Shown here one piece after another: positions 24,723-31,944 of a DNA stretch of 64,000 nucleotides (positions are counted from its first letter, which is position 1; each line of letters begins with the position of its first letter). The position numbers and the translations under genes are program-made. This stretch comes from a virus, in IMG/VR virus record IMGVR_UViG_3300029983_000007, positions 266,209 to 330,208 of that record; one strand, given 5' to 3'. The notes beneath the pieces were generated by a model. That model saw only the letters and a program-made list of their open reading frames with translations. It did no database searches and had not been told where the DNA came from.

Positions 24723-25078
24723 AAACATATCAACAATTTAATGAAATGAGCAATGTTGGATGTACTATATTTTTCAAAGTATATTTTAAATTTGAAAATG
24801 TGTATAAACAAATTGAGATATTAGATGAAAATAGAATAGATTATGATATATCTTATCATAATAAATTCATTAAAATAGATGCTTATGCTTATTCTATAAG
24901 TGAGTATAATTTTCTTATATCAATTGAATTCAAAATAAATAAAAAATCACAAGAACTAATAAATCCAAATATGTCACTTGATAAAATTAGAAGTATTGTA
25001 AAATCAGACAAAGGTTGGACGCCAACAAGTAAAGAAGAATTACCATACATTAATGATATAAATAAATTCAACTTATGA
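24719..25078 (+). CDS. Cassette protein with T4-CTS-like leader
   Basis: 119 aa. Leader MKTYQQFNEM: identical to the first five residues of the T4 capsid-targeting peptide, with F and E at matching positions. Tag INKFNL. Third of the MKT subfamily. It is the best single piece of evidence that the leader may target proteins into the capsid. Core function unknown. Confidence 0.8.
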   Translation: MKTYQQFNEMSNVGCTIFFKVYFKFENVYKQIEILDENRIDYDISYHNKFIKIDAYAYSISEYNFLISIEFKINKKSQELINPNMSLDKIRSIVKSDKGWTPTSKEELPYINDINKFNL

Positions 25079-25581
25079 AATATATAAAAAGATTTGAAAG
25101 TATAATAACAGAATTGAATTACTCAAGTAAAGGATTAACTTCTTTACCTGAGTTGCCTGATACATTAAAGAATTTGGGATGTCATCATAATAAATTAAGA
25201 TATCTACCAGAATTACCAACTACATTAGAAGAATTGTTTTGTGGCGATAATGAGTTAAAAAAATTGCCAACTTTACCAAACACAATAACAAATTTAATGA
25301 TTCATCATAATGATTTGACAGAATTGCCAGATCTACCAGATTCATTGATAAATTTTTCATGTGGGCATAATAATTTAACTGAAATACCAAAATTACCAAA
25401 TAATTTAGTATATTTTTTATGTGATAATAATAATTTATCTGAATTACCAGAAATGCCAGAAACTGTAACTCAATTTAGTTGTAAGTATAATAATTTACCA
25501 TATGAAGATTTGAATGGATATTGGGATTGGTTTTATGATAGAAATCCAGAAAGAAAACAAGCAAAAAAATTCAACTTATGA
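25075..25581 (+). CDS. Bookended cassette protein, leucine-rich repeats
   Basis: 168 aa. Leader MKYIKRFE, then six leucine-rich repeats of about 20-21 residues with the bacterial pattern LPELPDTLKNLGCHHNKL (L-P-x-L-P-x-x-L-x-x-L-x-C-x-x-N-x-L), a short cap with YWDWFYDRN, and tag AKKFNL. This LPxLP class is typical of bacterial interaction or effector proteins. The cap and both ends show it is part of the cassette family, not a stray gene. Confidence 0.92.
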   Translation: MKYIKRFESIITELNYSSKGLTSLPELPDTLKNLGCHHNKLRYLPELPTTLEELFCGDNELKKLPTLPNTITNLMIHHNDLTELPDLPDSLINFSCGHNNLTEIPKLPNNLVYFLCDNNNLSELPEMPETVTQFSCKYNNLPYEDLNGYWDWFYDRNPERKQAKKFNL

Positions 25582-26093
25582 GATATTTAAAAAAATTTGA
25601 AAAATATAATGCATCTTTAGATTTAAATTATATTTTAGAAGATGATGTATATAGTGATTCAGATGCAATAAAATTATTAAAAAAAGTGAAATATGCTATT
25701 GACAATGATTGTGTTATTGATAATATTAATATACATTGGATGGAAAGAACTCCTTTAATTACATGCGCTGTTTTAGACTGTCATATAAAAACCCAGTCTA
25801 AATATAGAAATATATTTGAGCAAATAGCAAAAGAACTAATTAATTCAGGAGCTAATATAAATCATATAGATAAAGATAACAGAAGTGCTTTAATATGGGC
25901 TACAGATAGAGGACATTTTGATGTAATGGAACTATTAATTGAAAATGGCGCAGATTGGAATATTATGGATGTATTCCATCATGAATTTCATGAATATTTG
26001 AGTGATGAACATTTTGAAAAAATTATTCATAAATATCCAGAACAATATGAATTGTATAACATGAAAAACAACACGAACAAATTCAATTTATGA
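25578..26093 (+). CDS. Bookended cassette protein, ankyrin repeats
   Basis: 171 aa. Leader MRYLKKFE. Ankyrin repeats in the central and C-terminal part (NINWMERTPLITCAV-like, LINSGANINHIDKDNRSAL, VMELLIENGADWNI) with a Tyr-rich cap and tag TNKFNL. Overlaps both neighbours by four bases. Target unknown. Confidence 0.88.
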   Translation: MRYLKKFEKYNASLDLNYILEDDVYSDSDAIKLLKKVKYAIDNDCVIDNINIHWMERTPLITCAVLDCHIKTQSKYRNIFEQIAKELINSGANINHIDKDNRSALIWATDRGHFDVMELLIENGADWNIMDVFHHEFHEYLSDEHFEKIIHKYPEQYELYNMKNNTNKFNL

Positions 26094-26581
26094 AACATAT
26101 AAAAACATATACTCAGAAAGAATTGGATGATAATTTGTTGAAATATTCAGCAAAACAGGCATCTTTGCAAAAAGTAAGAGAATTGATAACAGATGGAGCT
26201 AACGTTAATTGTTTTGATCGTATCAGATATAACACGCCATTAATTAACGCATCACAACAACTAAATTATAGTACAATTAAATTGTTAATAGAAAATGGTG
26301 CTGATATAAATTTAGTAAATAAAAACAATAAAAATTGTATATTTTATATTGTTAATCAAAACACATATACTTATACTAAATATAAAAATAAAATTAATAA
26401 TATAATTGATTTATTAATTTCATCTGGAATAAATTTAAACAATAAAAATAAAAGTGATGTTGATATTTTTGATAATATTCAAGAATCAAATCCTTTTATT
26501 CTTCAATATATAATAGATAATTATCCAGAAGAATACAAAGAATATTTAATGAAAAAAACTGCAAACAAATTTAACTTATGA
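26090..26581 (+). CDS. Bookended cassette protein, ankyrin repeats
   Basis: 163 aa. Leader variant MKHIKTYTQKE. Repeats include VRELITDGANVNCFDR, NTPLINASQQLN and IKLLIENGADINLVNK. The capping helix NYPEEYKEYLMKK is shared with 23142. Tag ANKFNL. Presumed interaction protein. Confidence 0.88.
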   Translation: MKHIKTYTQKELDDNLLKYSAKQASLQKVRELITDGANVNCFDRIRYNTPLINASQQLNYSTIKLLIENGADINLVNKNNKNCIFYIVNQNTYTYTKYKNKINNIIDLLISSGINLNNKNKSDVDIFDNIQESNPFILQYIIDNYPEEYKEYLMKKTANKFNL

Positions 26582-26898
26582 AATATATTAAAGCATATGA
26601 AACAGTTGAAGTCTGGAACGATAATAAAAGGATAAAAACATATGATTCATCAGAATACGAATTAAGTGATTATGTGATTTTGAATAAGCTTTATTTTCCA
26701 GATATAAGTGATAATTACACATATCTTATAGGTAAAATAATAGACATTTCAGAAAATAATAATATGTTTTATTGGGTTATTAAATTACCAGATAAAAAAG
26801 TAGTATGGACTGGAGATTATGAAATACATAAAACTATAACAAAAGAAGAATATGAAACGCTAGAAATAAAAAATTCATCAGATAAATATAATATATAA
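26578..26898 (+). CDS. Bookended cassette protein, SH3-like core
   Basis: 106 aa. Leader MKYIKAYE, YELSDYVILNK in the place of the GDYV turn, then beta strands, end SDKYNI. Last fully tagged member of this array. The stop is TAA and the next gene starts 4 nt on. Confidence 0.8.
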   Translation: MKYIKAYETVEVWNDNKRIKTYDSSEYELSDYVILNKLYFPDISDNYTYLIGKIIDISENNNMFYWVIKLPDKKVVWTGDYEIHKTITKEEYETLEIKNSSDKYNI

Positions 26899-26902
26899 GA
26901 AT

Positions 26903-27235
26903 ATGATAAGTAAATATAATGACTTCATTTTAGAAAATAAATATGAAGATGAACGTGAAGATGTCACAGGTAAAGTTAACAGAAGTAAAAAGTTATCGAA
27001 AGAAATGAAGGAAAAAATATTACCTTTGATTATTCCTGGTAATACAAAATACAAAAATGGTAGAATTTTTGATTTACATATACCTAAAATCGAAGGTAAA
27101 TCATTTAAATTAGTAAGCTTAGGTGCAGATAAAAATGGATTTTTTGTATTTACTCATAGAGCAAGATGTAAATCTAAACCAAATATTGAAGATATTCCAA
27201 ATAAAGATATTGAATTTATTGAAACAACAGGATAA
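26903..27235 (+). CDS. Leader-like N-terminus, no KFN tag
   Basis: 110 aa. MISKYNDFILENK start (aromatic-x-x-[FI]-x-E pattern like the leaders) followed by a basic, beta-rich body. The KFN tag is absent. Probably the same transcript as the array. Function unknown. Confidence 0.72.
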   Translation: MISKYNDFILENKYEDEREDVTGKVNRSKKLSKEMKEKILPLIIPGNTKYKNGRIFDLHIPKIEGKSFKLVSLGADKNGFFVFTHRARCKSKPNIEDIPNKDIEFIETTG

Positions 27236-27253
27236 TAAAATAATATATAGAAT

Positions 27254-27472
27254 ATGAAAATTAAAAAATTTAAAGAATTAAATGAAGCTGATACTAATCA
27301 GATACCAGGTACATCATTAGATAAATATTATTCTTATTATAAAAGATGGTGTGATGAAAATGGATTTGAATATAATTTTAAAGATATATCAGAAGATGAA
27401 ATTATTGAGATAGCAAAAAAATACGCTGATGATAATAATTTACCGAATATGACATATTACAGAAATGATTAA
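27254..27472 (+). CDS. Small protein with leader-like N-terminus
   Basis: 72 aa. MKIKKFKELNEAD start, again K-F-x-x-L-N-E; helical acidic body, no KFN tag. Followed by a terminator. Function unknown. Confidence 0.72.
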   Translation: MKIKKFKELNEADTNQIPGTSLDKYYSYYKRWCDENGFEYNFKDISEDEIIEIAKKYADDNNLPNMTYYRND

Positions 27473-27484
27473 TATATTTAACAA

Positions 27485-27523
27485 TAAAAAAATGAATTAT
27501 TTATTATAATTCATTTTTTTTGA
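27485..27523 (+). terminator. Terminator of the third array
   Basis: AATGAATTAT / ATAATTCATT hairpin followed by eight T residues, just downstream of the last leader-bearing gene. Confidence 0.85.
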
Positions 27524-27554
27524 TTATATTCGTAGATAAAAATAAATAGATAAA

Positions 27555-27737
27555 ATGACAAAAATATTAGATATTATAAATAAATTATTCTTATTTTTTG
27601 CTTTGCTTTGGTTAGCCTTATCATTGTGTGTAATAATTATATTATCATTAATTAAAACTTTTTTGAGAATAACATATAAATCAATTAAGAATAAAATCAA
27701 AAGAAAAAATGAAAAAAAAATTACTATGGTTGGATGA
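27555..27737 (+). CDS. Small single-helix membrane protein
   Basis: 60 aa. One long hydrophobic helix (residues ~11-35) and a very basic C-terminus (KSIKNKIKRKNEKK). It overlaps the next gene by 29 bases. The opposite strand also shows a hydrophobic frame, so confidence is moderate. Function unknown. Confidence 0.5.
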   Translation: MTKILDIINKLFLFFALLWLALSLCVIIILSLIKTFLRITYKSIKNKIKRKNEKKITMVG

Positions 27738-28047
27738 TTCTCGTAATCCATTAGAAAATGATTGGTTAGTTTTTAGTCCAATTGGAAAAGATGTAGAAGT
27801 GAGTTGGGTTATGACTCAAACTGAATTTGAAGATTGTATTATGATTAATGGATTACCTGATGCAATATGTTTTGATCATGACTTGGGTACAGGTAATGGT
27901 GATGGATATGAGTGTGCCAAATGGTTATGTAGATACTGTGACAACAAAAAATTAAAACTACCTTTATATGCTATGCAATCAGCTAATACAGTAGGAAGAG
28001 AAAATATTGATTGCTATTTAAAAAATTATATGAAACACTGCTATTAA
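27709..28047 (+). CDS. Cyclic-phosphate-processing receiver domain (cREC) protein
   Basis: 112 aa. It starts with LLWLDDSRNP and has CFDHDLGTGNGDGYECAKWL near residues 58-77, the signature of the stand-alone cREC receiver family. That family was predicted from genome neighbourhoods to act with RNA-repair and 2',3'-cyclic-phosphate systems. It is not a canonical phospho-receiver. The window also encodes PNKP, CCA-type head and HD genes, which fits that setting. Confidence 0.78.
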   Translation: MKKKLLWLDDSRNPLENDWLVFSPIGKDVEVSWVMTQTEFEDCIMINGLPDAICFDHDLGTGNGDGYECAKWLCRYCDNKKLKLPLYAMQSANTVGRENIDCYLKNYMKHCY

Positions 28048-28051
28048 TATT

Positions 28052-28249
28052 ATGAAAAACGAAAAAGAAAAAGAAATAAAGGATTTTGAAAAATGGAGAA
28101 TAAAAGAAGAATTAACTCTTCAAATTTTGATTGGATTAAATAAATCAATTGAAGATTTTAAATCTACTACAATTGAAGGATATAAACCAACAAATAAAGA
28201 TATAAATTCTGTTCTAAGTACAATTTTAAGCAAAAGGTTAAATAAATAA
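28052..28249 (+). CDS. Small charged orphan protein
   Basis: 65 aa, Lys/Glu-rich, helical, ending SKRLNK. It follows the cREC gene by 4 nt and ends at a terminator. Function unknown. Confidence 0.65.
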   Translation: MKNEKEKEIKDFEKWRIKEELTLQILIGLNKSIEDFKSTTIEGYKPTNKDINSVLSTILSKRLNK

Positions 28250-28251
28250 AA

Positions 28252-28283
28252 AAAGAGTTATGATTTAAATCATAACTCTTTTA
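28252..28283. terminator. Bidirectional terminator
   Basis: AGAGTTATGATT / AATCATAACTCT stem with A and T runs between convergent genes ending at 28249 and 28287. Confidence 0.85.
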
Positions 28284-28286
28284 TTT

Positions 28287-29009
28287 TTATTTCTGAAATG
28301 ATGGTTTCAGCCACATTTTTGTGTGTTTAAAAATATAATCTCTTAATTCTGGAAATTCATTCAGCATCAAAATTGTTTTTAATGTATCATACTTAAAACA
28401 CTTTGTAAGTTCATCTTGAATTCTTTCATTAGAAACTACTTTCATTTTTGATTCATAATCATAATTTTTGATAGCGATTTCAATATCATCAGTCATTCTG
28501 AATCCTTTTGTGATACAAAAACGGACGCATCTCAAAATCCGTAGGCTGTCCTCATCAAATGTAAGTTCACATGGTCTTGGAGTTCTAAGAATTCCCATTT
28601 TTAAATCTTTCACACCATCAAACAAGTCAATCAAAGTACCATTCTCATCAACAGCCATAGCATTTAATGTGAAATCACGTCTTATTAAATCATCTTCTAG
28701 TGTACCAAGTTCTAAAATTGGACGTCTTGTACCTTCATAATAGCCAATTTCCTTTCTTGCCATTACAAAATCTGCTGTCAATCCTTCATGCTTATGTCCT
28801 TTTGGAAATTTTGCTTTGATAGTAAAACATCTTGGTGTTGAATTGTATATAGTGTAACCATTTTTACGTAGCCATAACTCCATATCCATAAATCCAGATT
28901 CAACTGATTGATTCATATCATCTAATACAAAAGTAAAGTCAATGTCTTTACAATCAACTCCTAAAATACGGTCACGAACCGCTCCTCCCACTTCATAAAT
29001 TTTTGGCAT
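28287..29009 (-). CDS. CCA-adding / poly(A)-polymerase head domain, lacking HD and body
   Basis: 240 aa. Nucleotidyltransferase motifs are intact: GGAVRD (8-13), KDIDF with the DxD pair (22-24), RRDFTLNAMA, and the neck motif DEDSLRILRCVRF. Class II CCA-adding enzymes are ~400-450 aa with body, tail and often an HD domain; this one stops after the neck and a short helical part. Likely acts on tRNA 3' ends during repair. The separate HD gene at 6822 may supply the missing activity (inference). A good promoter lies upstream (29034-29065). Confidence 0.9.
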   Translation of the reverse strand: MPKIYEVGGAVRDRILGVDCKDIDFTFVLDDMNQSVESGFMDMELWLRKNGYTIYNSTPRCFTIKAKFPKGHKHEGLTADFVMARKEIGYYEGTRRPILELGTLEDDLIRRDFTLNAMAVDENGTLIDLFDGVKDLKMGILRTPRPCELTFDEDSLRILRCVRFCITKGFRMTDDIEIAIKNYDYESKMKVVSNERIQDELTKCFKYDTLKTILMLNEFPELRDYIFKHTKMWLKPSFQK

Positions 29010-29033
29010 ATTTTTATTTTTATTTAATTCTCA

Positions 29034-29065
29034 CAAAGATATGGAGAATAATTGATACTAGCAAA
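29034..29065 (-). promoter_or_regulatory. Bacteroidota-type promoter for the CCA-type gene
   Basis: TATCTTTG (29034-29041) with TTTG upstream across a spacer of about 20 nt on the minus strand, 25 nt before the start at 29009. Confidence 0.65.
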
Positions 29066-29081
29066 TCTTTAAGTTAAAAAA

Positions 29082-29645
29082 TCAATCTATAGGTAATCCA
29101 CCAAAAGTCTTTTGAGCCCATACAGCTAATGAGTGTCTTTCGGAATCTGTGTAATTATTAACATGGTTGTGGTAGTAATTATAAGTTTTAACTTCCTCAG
29201 CATATCTTCTATCTTCTATTTCCGATTTTAAAGTACTGTTAACTTCTATACCTTTTATATTATTGTGATTGAGTAACGTTTCTAGTATTGAAGTTTTAAT
29301 ATCTTCTAACTTGTAATCCTTAATTACAGAACCTATTACAATAGGTAACCTCTTTGTATTATCCAATACTGAATTGAGTGTGTTTGGATCAGTAAACTTT
29401 AAATATACATAAGCCCCATACATATCAATATCTAAGTTATACATGTCAAATAGTATTACGTTCTTGGAACAATAATTACCATGACAAAGAAGAGAATGTA
29501 AACTAATATGATTCTCATGAAGACAATACCTATCATCTAGTGATAACTCTTTTAATACTTTCTCAAAATATTCAGGAGTAGTTTTCTTATCTTGAACTGC
29601 CTGATGGACAATTCCTGCATTAGGGTGATATTTGTAATCTCTCAT
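29082..29645 (-). CDS. Orphan soluble protein
   Basis: 187 aa, His- and Tyr-rich, mixed alpha/beta, no motif I recognise. Upstream neighbours are small membrane proteins transcribed in the same direction. Function unknown. Confidence 0.75.
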   Translation of the reverse strand: MRDYKYHPNAGIVHQAVQDKKTTPEYFEKVLKELSLDDRYCLHENHISLHSLLCHGNYCSKNVILFDMYNLDIDMYGAYVYLKFTDPNTLNSVLDNTKRLPIVIGSVIKDYKLEDIKTSILETLLNHNNIKGIEVNSTLKSEIEDRRYAEEVKTYNYYHNHVNNYTDSERHSLAVWAQKTFGGLPID

Positions 29646-29650
29646 GATTT

Positions 29651-29881
29651 TTATTTTTTATATTTTTTAAACCACATACTGTAAATCGAATATATATACA
29701 CACTTAGAAGAAACAAAATAAACACACCTAGTATAATACAAATACTAGTAAAATCTACATTATGATTATTTATATTTGAATTATAAATTATCATAATAAC
29801 TTTAATTGACATTGAAATAAGATACATATACATAGCTGATACTGCTATTGTACCGAAAATTTTAAAAAATTTAATGTTCAT
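29651..29881 (-). CDS. Two-helix membrane protein
   Basis: 76 aa. Hydrophobic helices at about 9-30 and 45-66 with a basic C-terminus (WFKKYKK). One of a run of three adjacent small membrane proteins. Function unknown. Confidence 0.7.
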   Translation of the reverse strand: MNIKFFKIFGTIAVSAMYMYLISMSIKVIMIIYNSNINNHNVDFTSICIILGVFILFLLSVYIYSIYSMWFKKYKK

Positions 29882-30044
29882 ATCTTTTTTTATTTATATG
29901 TTTATCTTCTATTTTATCAGCGAATTCATTAATATCTTCTGATAATGCTATTAATAAGAAGCCTATTAATATAACACAAGTAAAAATACCAATGAAGCCT
30001 ATTAATAAAGCTAATAATCTCAATAATGTTATTATGAATCTCAT
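29871..30044 (-). CDS. Small membrane protein
   Basis: 57 aa frame below the usual size cut-off. Starts MRFIITLLRLLALL, hydrophobic to residue ~33, then an acidic tail (SEDINEFADKIEDK). Its end overlaps the start of the next membrane protein by 11 nt, as other real pairs here do. Function unknown. Confidence 0.6.
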   Translation of the reverse strand: MRFIITLLRLLALLIGFIGIFTCVILIGFLLIALSEDINEFADKIEDKHINKKRYEH

Positions 30045-30055
30045 ATTATTTTTTT

Positions 30056-30289
30056 TTATTTTTTTAATATCTTATATGAAAAAATTAATATTATAATAAT
30101 TAAAAAAAGAGTGATAATTGTTCCTATTCCAAAAAAAATATAATTCTCTATACATTTATTTAATGAATAATAATTAACATCATATAGATAATGTGTCATT
30201 TTAATTCCATCAATTATATAATATAACATGTATCCGTATCCAATCAATAACAAAAAATTAAAAACTATATTAAAAATTTTTTTCACCAT
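30056..30289 (-). CDS. Two-helix membrane protein
   Basis: 77 aa. Helices at about 6-27 and 50-72, basic ends. Follows the Cys-rich gene by 8 nt. Function unknown. Confidence 0.68.
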   Translation of the reverse strand: MVKKIFNIVFNFLLLIGYGYMLYYIIDGIKMTHYLYDVNYYSLNKCIENYIFFGIGTIITLFLIIIILIFSYKILKK

Positions 30290-30297
30290 AATATTAT

Positions 30298-30570
30298 TTA
30301 TAGTTTAAATACATAACCTTCTGGAAACTTCTTTCTACATTCTGAACCAACTCCCATAACCCATGCATTATCATAAGTTTCTTTATCATCTGCTTTATAC
30401 ATTCCACCACCAAATATTGAATTGATGAAATATTTTGGCTCTTTTAATATTCTACCGCAACATGGACAATGATCCATATTCATACTATCTGCTTTATCAG
30501 CATTAGAATAATATAAATCAAGATTCTCAATTGTAGGAATACTAATAATATCTTCAGGTTCTTTATTCAT
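30298..30570 (-). CDS. Small protein with CPCCGR knuckle
   Basis: 90 aa. CPCCGR at ~35-40 and a later single Cys suggest a metal knuckle. A GGGMY segment and aromatic residues follow. TACCTTTG upstream (30597-30604) marks the transcript start. Function unknown. Confidence 0.7.
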   Translation of the reverse strand: MNKEPEDIISIPTIENLDLYYSNADKADSMNMDHCPCCGRILKEPKYFINSIFGGGMYKADDKETYDNAWVMGVGSECRKKFPEGYVFKL

Positions 30571-30596
30571 ATAGTTGATTATTTATAATTACAATA

Positions 30597-30604
30597 CAAA
30601 GGTA
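30597..30604 (-). promoter_or_regulatory. Bacteroidota-type -7 box (TACCTTTG)
   Basis: CAAAGGTA on the plus strand, 27 nt upstream of the start at 30570 and downstream of the PNKP terminator. Confidence 0.55.
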
Positions 30605-30609
30605 TATAA

Positions 30610-30647
30610 AAAGCCTTGAATAAAAAATATTCAAGACTTTATTTAAT
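30610..30647 (-). terminator. Terminator after the PNKP gene
   Basis: Minus-strand GTCTTGAATA / TATTCAAGGC stem with a T-rich loop, followed by TTTTTATA, 16 nt after the PNKP stop. Confidence 0.75.
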
Positions 30648-30662
30648 ATATTTTAATACTAA

Positions 30663-31601
30663 TTAGAAAAAATTGGAAGCGTCAACATATTTGAATCCAC
30701 ATCTTTTAGCGAATGTTTTATCACTTGTCAAATCTCCAACCATTGTACATTGTGATGAGTCAAGTTTATATTTTTCAATAAAATCTACACCTAATCCTAC
30801 ACCTGGTTTTCTACAATAACAAATTATTGGAGGTACTGAATGTCCACAATATTTATAATCAATATTAACTCCTAACATTTCATTTGTTTTTTCAAAACAA
30901 GCTATTGCAGTTTCATGAGTTAATAAGCCTTTTGCTATACCGCTTTGATTTGAAACCCCTAGTAGTATATAACCTTGTTTCTGTAATTCTAAAAGTTTTT
31001 CTGTTCTACCAGGAATAATTTCTATATCATTCACATCAGTAGGGAAATGTCCTCCACTTTTAGTTACTCTTAAAGTACCGTCATAATCAAATAAAATAGC
31101 TTTATTTGTATATTCTGATGGTTTACGTTTAAAATCAATTTTTTCTATATCATCAATTCCTTCTGATAGTTCTGGTGCTTCAAAATGTTTATTAATTTTA
31201 TAAAGTGCTGCAACAGGAAACATATGTGGATCATTAACTTTAGAATAATCACTTAAATTTGTAAACAACCTACCTTGAGTTTTTATCATTCTGGTAACAG
31301 CATTGAACATACAATCTTCAATTTTTGTTGTGAAATAAAGACACAATACATAGTAGCCATATTTTTTTGCTAATGCAATAGCATCAGCCCTAGATAACTT
31401 AGTAGAATATGTACCATCTAAGATAATATCTACTCCATCTATCATCAAGTTTTCAAGTTTTTTGTTGAGTGAACTTAATGTACCACCTTCAATATCTCTT
31501 GAAAGTAATGTACACTTATAATCAACCCATTTTTCAACAATACTTGATTTTCCTGCTGCTGGTAATCCACAAGTTATAACTAATTTTTTATCTTTTATCA
31601 T
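30663..31601 (-). CDS. Polynucleotide kinase - 3'-phosphatase (T4 Pnkp-like order)
   Basis: 312 aa, two domains. N-terminal kinase: P-loop GLPAAGKSS (12-20), DGTYSTKLSR lid region. C-terminal HAD phosphatase: FDYDGTLR at about 170 (DxDGT), SNQSGIA, CRKPGVG and GDLTSDK. Kinase first, phosphatase second, and a length of ~300 aa match T4 Pnkp. Heals 5'-OH and 3'-phosphate ends, typically of tRNA cut by host anticodon nucleases. No RNA ligase gene is visible in this window. Overlaps the upstream gene by 14 nt. Confidence 0.92.
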   Translation of the reverse strand: MIKDKKLVITCGLPAAGKSSIVEKWVDYKCTLLSRDIEGGTLSSLNKKLENLMIDGVDIILDGTYSTKLSRADAIALAKKYGYYVLCLYFTTKIEDCMFNAVTRMIKTQGRLFTNLSDYSKVNDPHMFPVAALYKINKHFEAPELSEGIDDIEKIDFKRKPSEYTNKAILFDYDGTLRVTKSGGHFPTDVNDIEIIPGRTEKLLELQKQGYILLGVSNQSGIAKGLLTHETAIACFEKTNEMLGVNIDYKYCGHSVPPIICYCRKPGVGLGVDFIEKYKLDSSQCTMVGDLTSDKTFAKRCGFKYVDASNFF

Positions 31602-31932
31602 TTTTTGATATTTTTTTTATAAAATCACAATATTCTAACCACATCACACTTGAAACATCAGTAGAATATCCTATATCCTTATATGACTTTATAAATAATT
31701 CTTCAGTTATTTTGTCAGAAATTTCGTTTTTATATATAATATTAGTTGTTAATCTATCAAGATGCTCCCTGGCATATGATAATATTCTTTGTTTTACGAA
31801 TTTACTTTTTTGTTCTTGTAATTCTTCTTCTGTTTCTAAAATTTCAGTCTTAGTTGTTTTTGAAGTATGGCCTTCATATGTTTTCATGTCACCTCCCCAG
31901 TGTTCAATCAACATTTTACCAAATGCACCCAT
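31588..31932 (-). CDS. Orphan protein upstream of PNKP
   Basis: 114 aa, charged and helical, no known motif. Translationally linked to PNKP by the overlap, so it may act in the same step. Function unknown. Confidence 0.7.
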   Translation of the reverse strand: MGAFGKMLIEHWGGDMKTYEGHTSKTTKTEILETEEELQEQKSKFVKQRILSYAREHLDRLTTNIIYKNEISDKITEELFIKSYKDIGYSTDVSSVMWLEYCDFIKKISKNDKR

Positions 31933-31944
31933 ATTTATTACTAT

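Noticed and set aside
27524-27751. Minus-strand membrane-protein frame opposite 27555-27737
   Set aside because: Both strands are hydrophobic here because of base composition. Spacing and overlap with the plus-strand cREC gene favour the plus frame.
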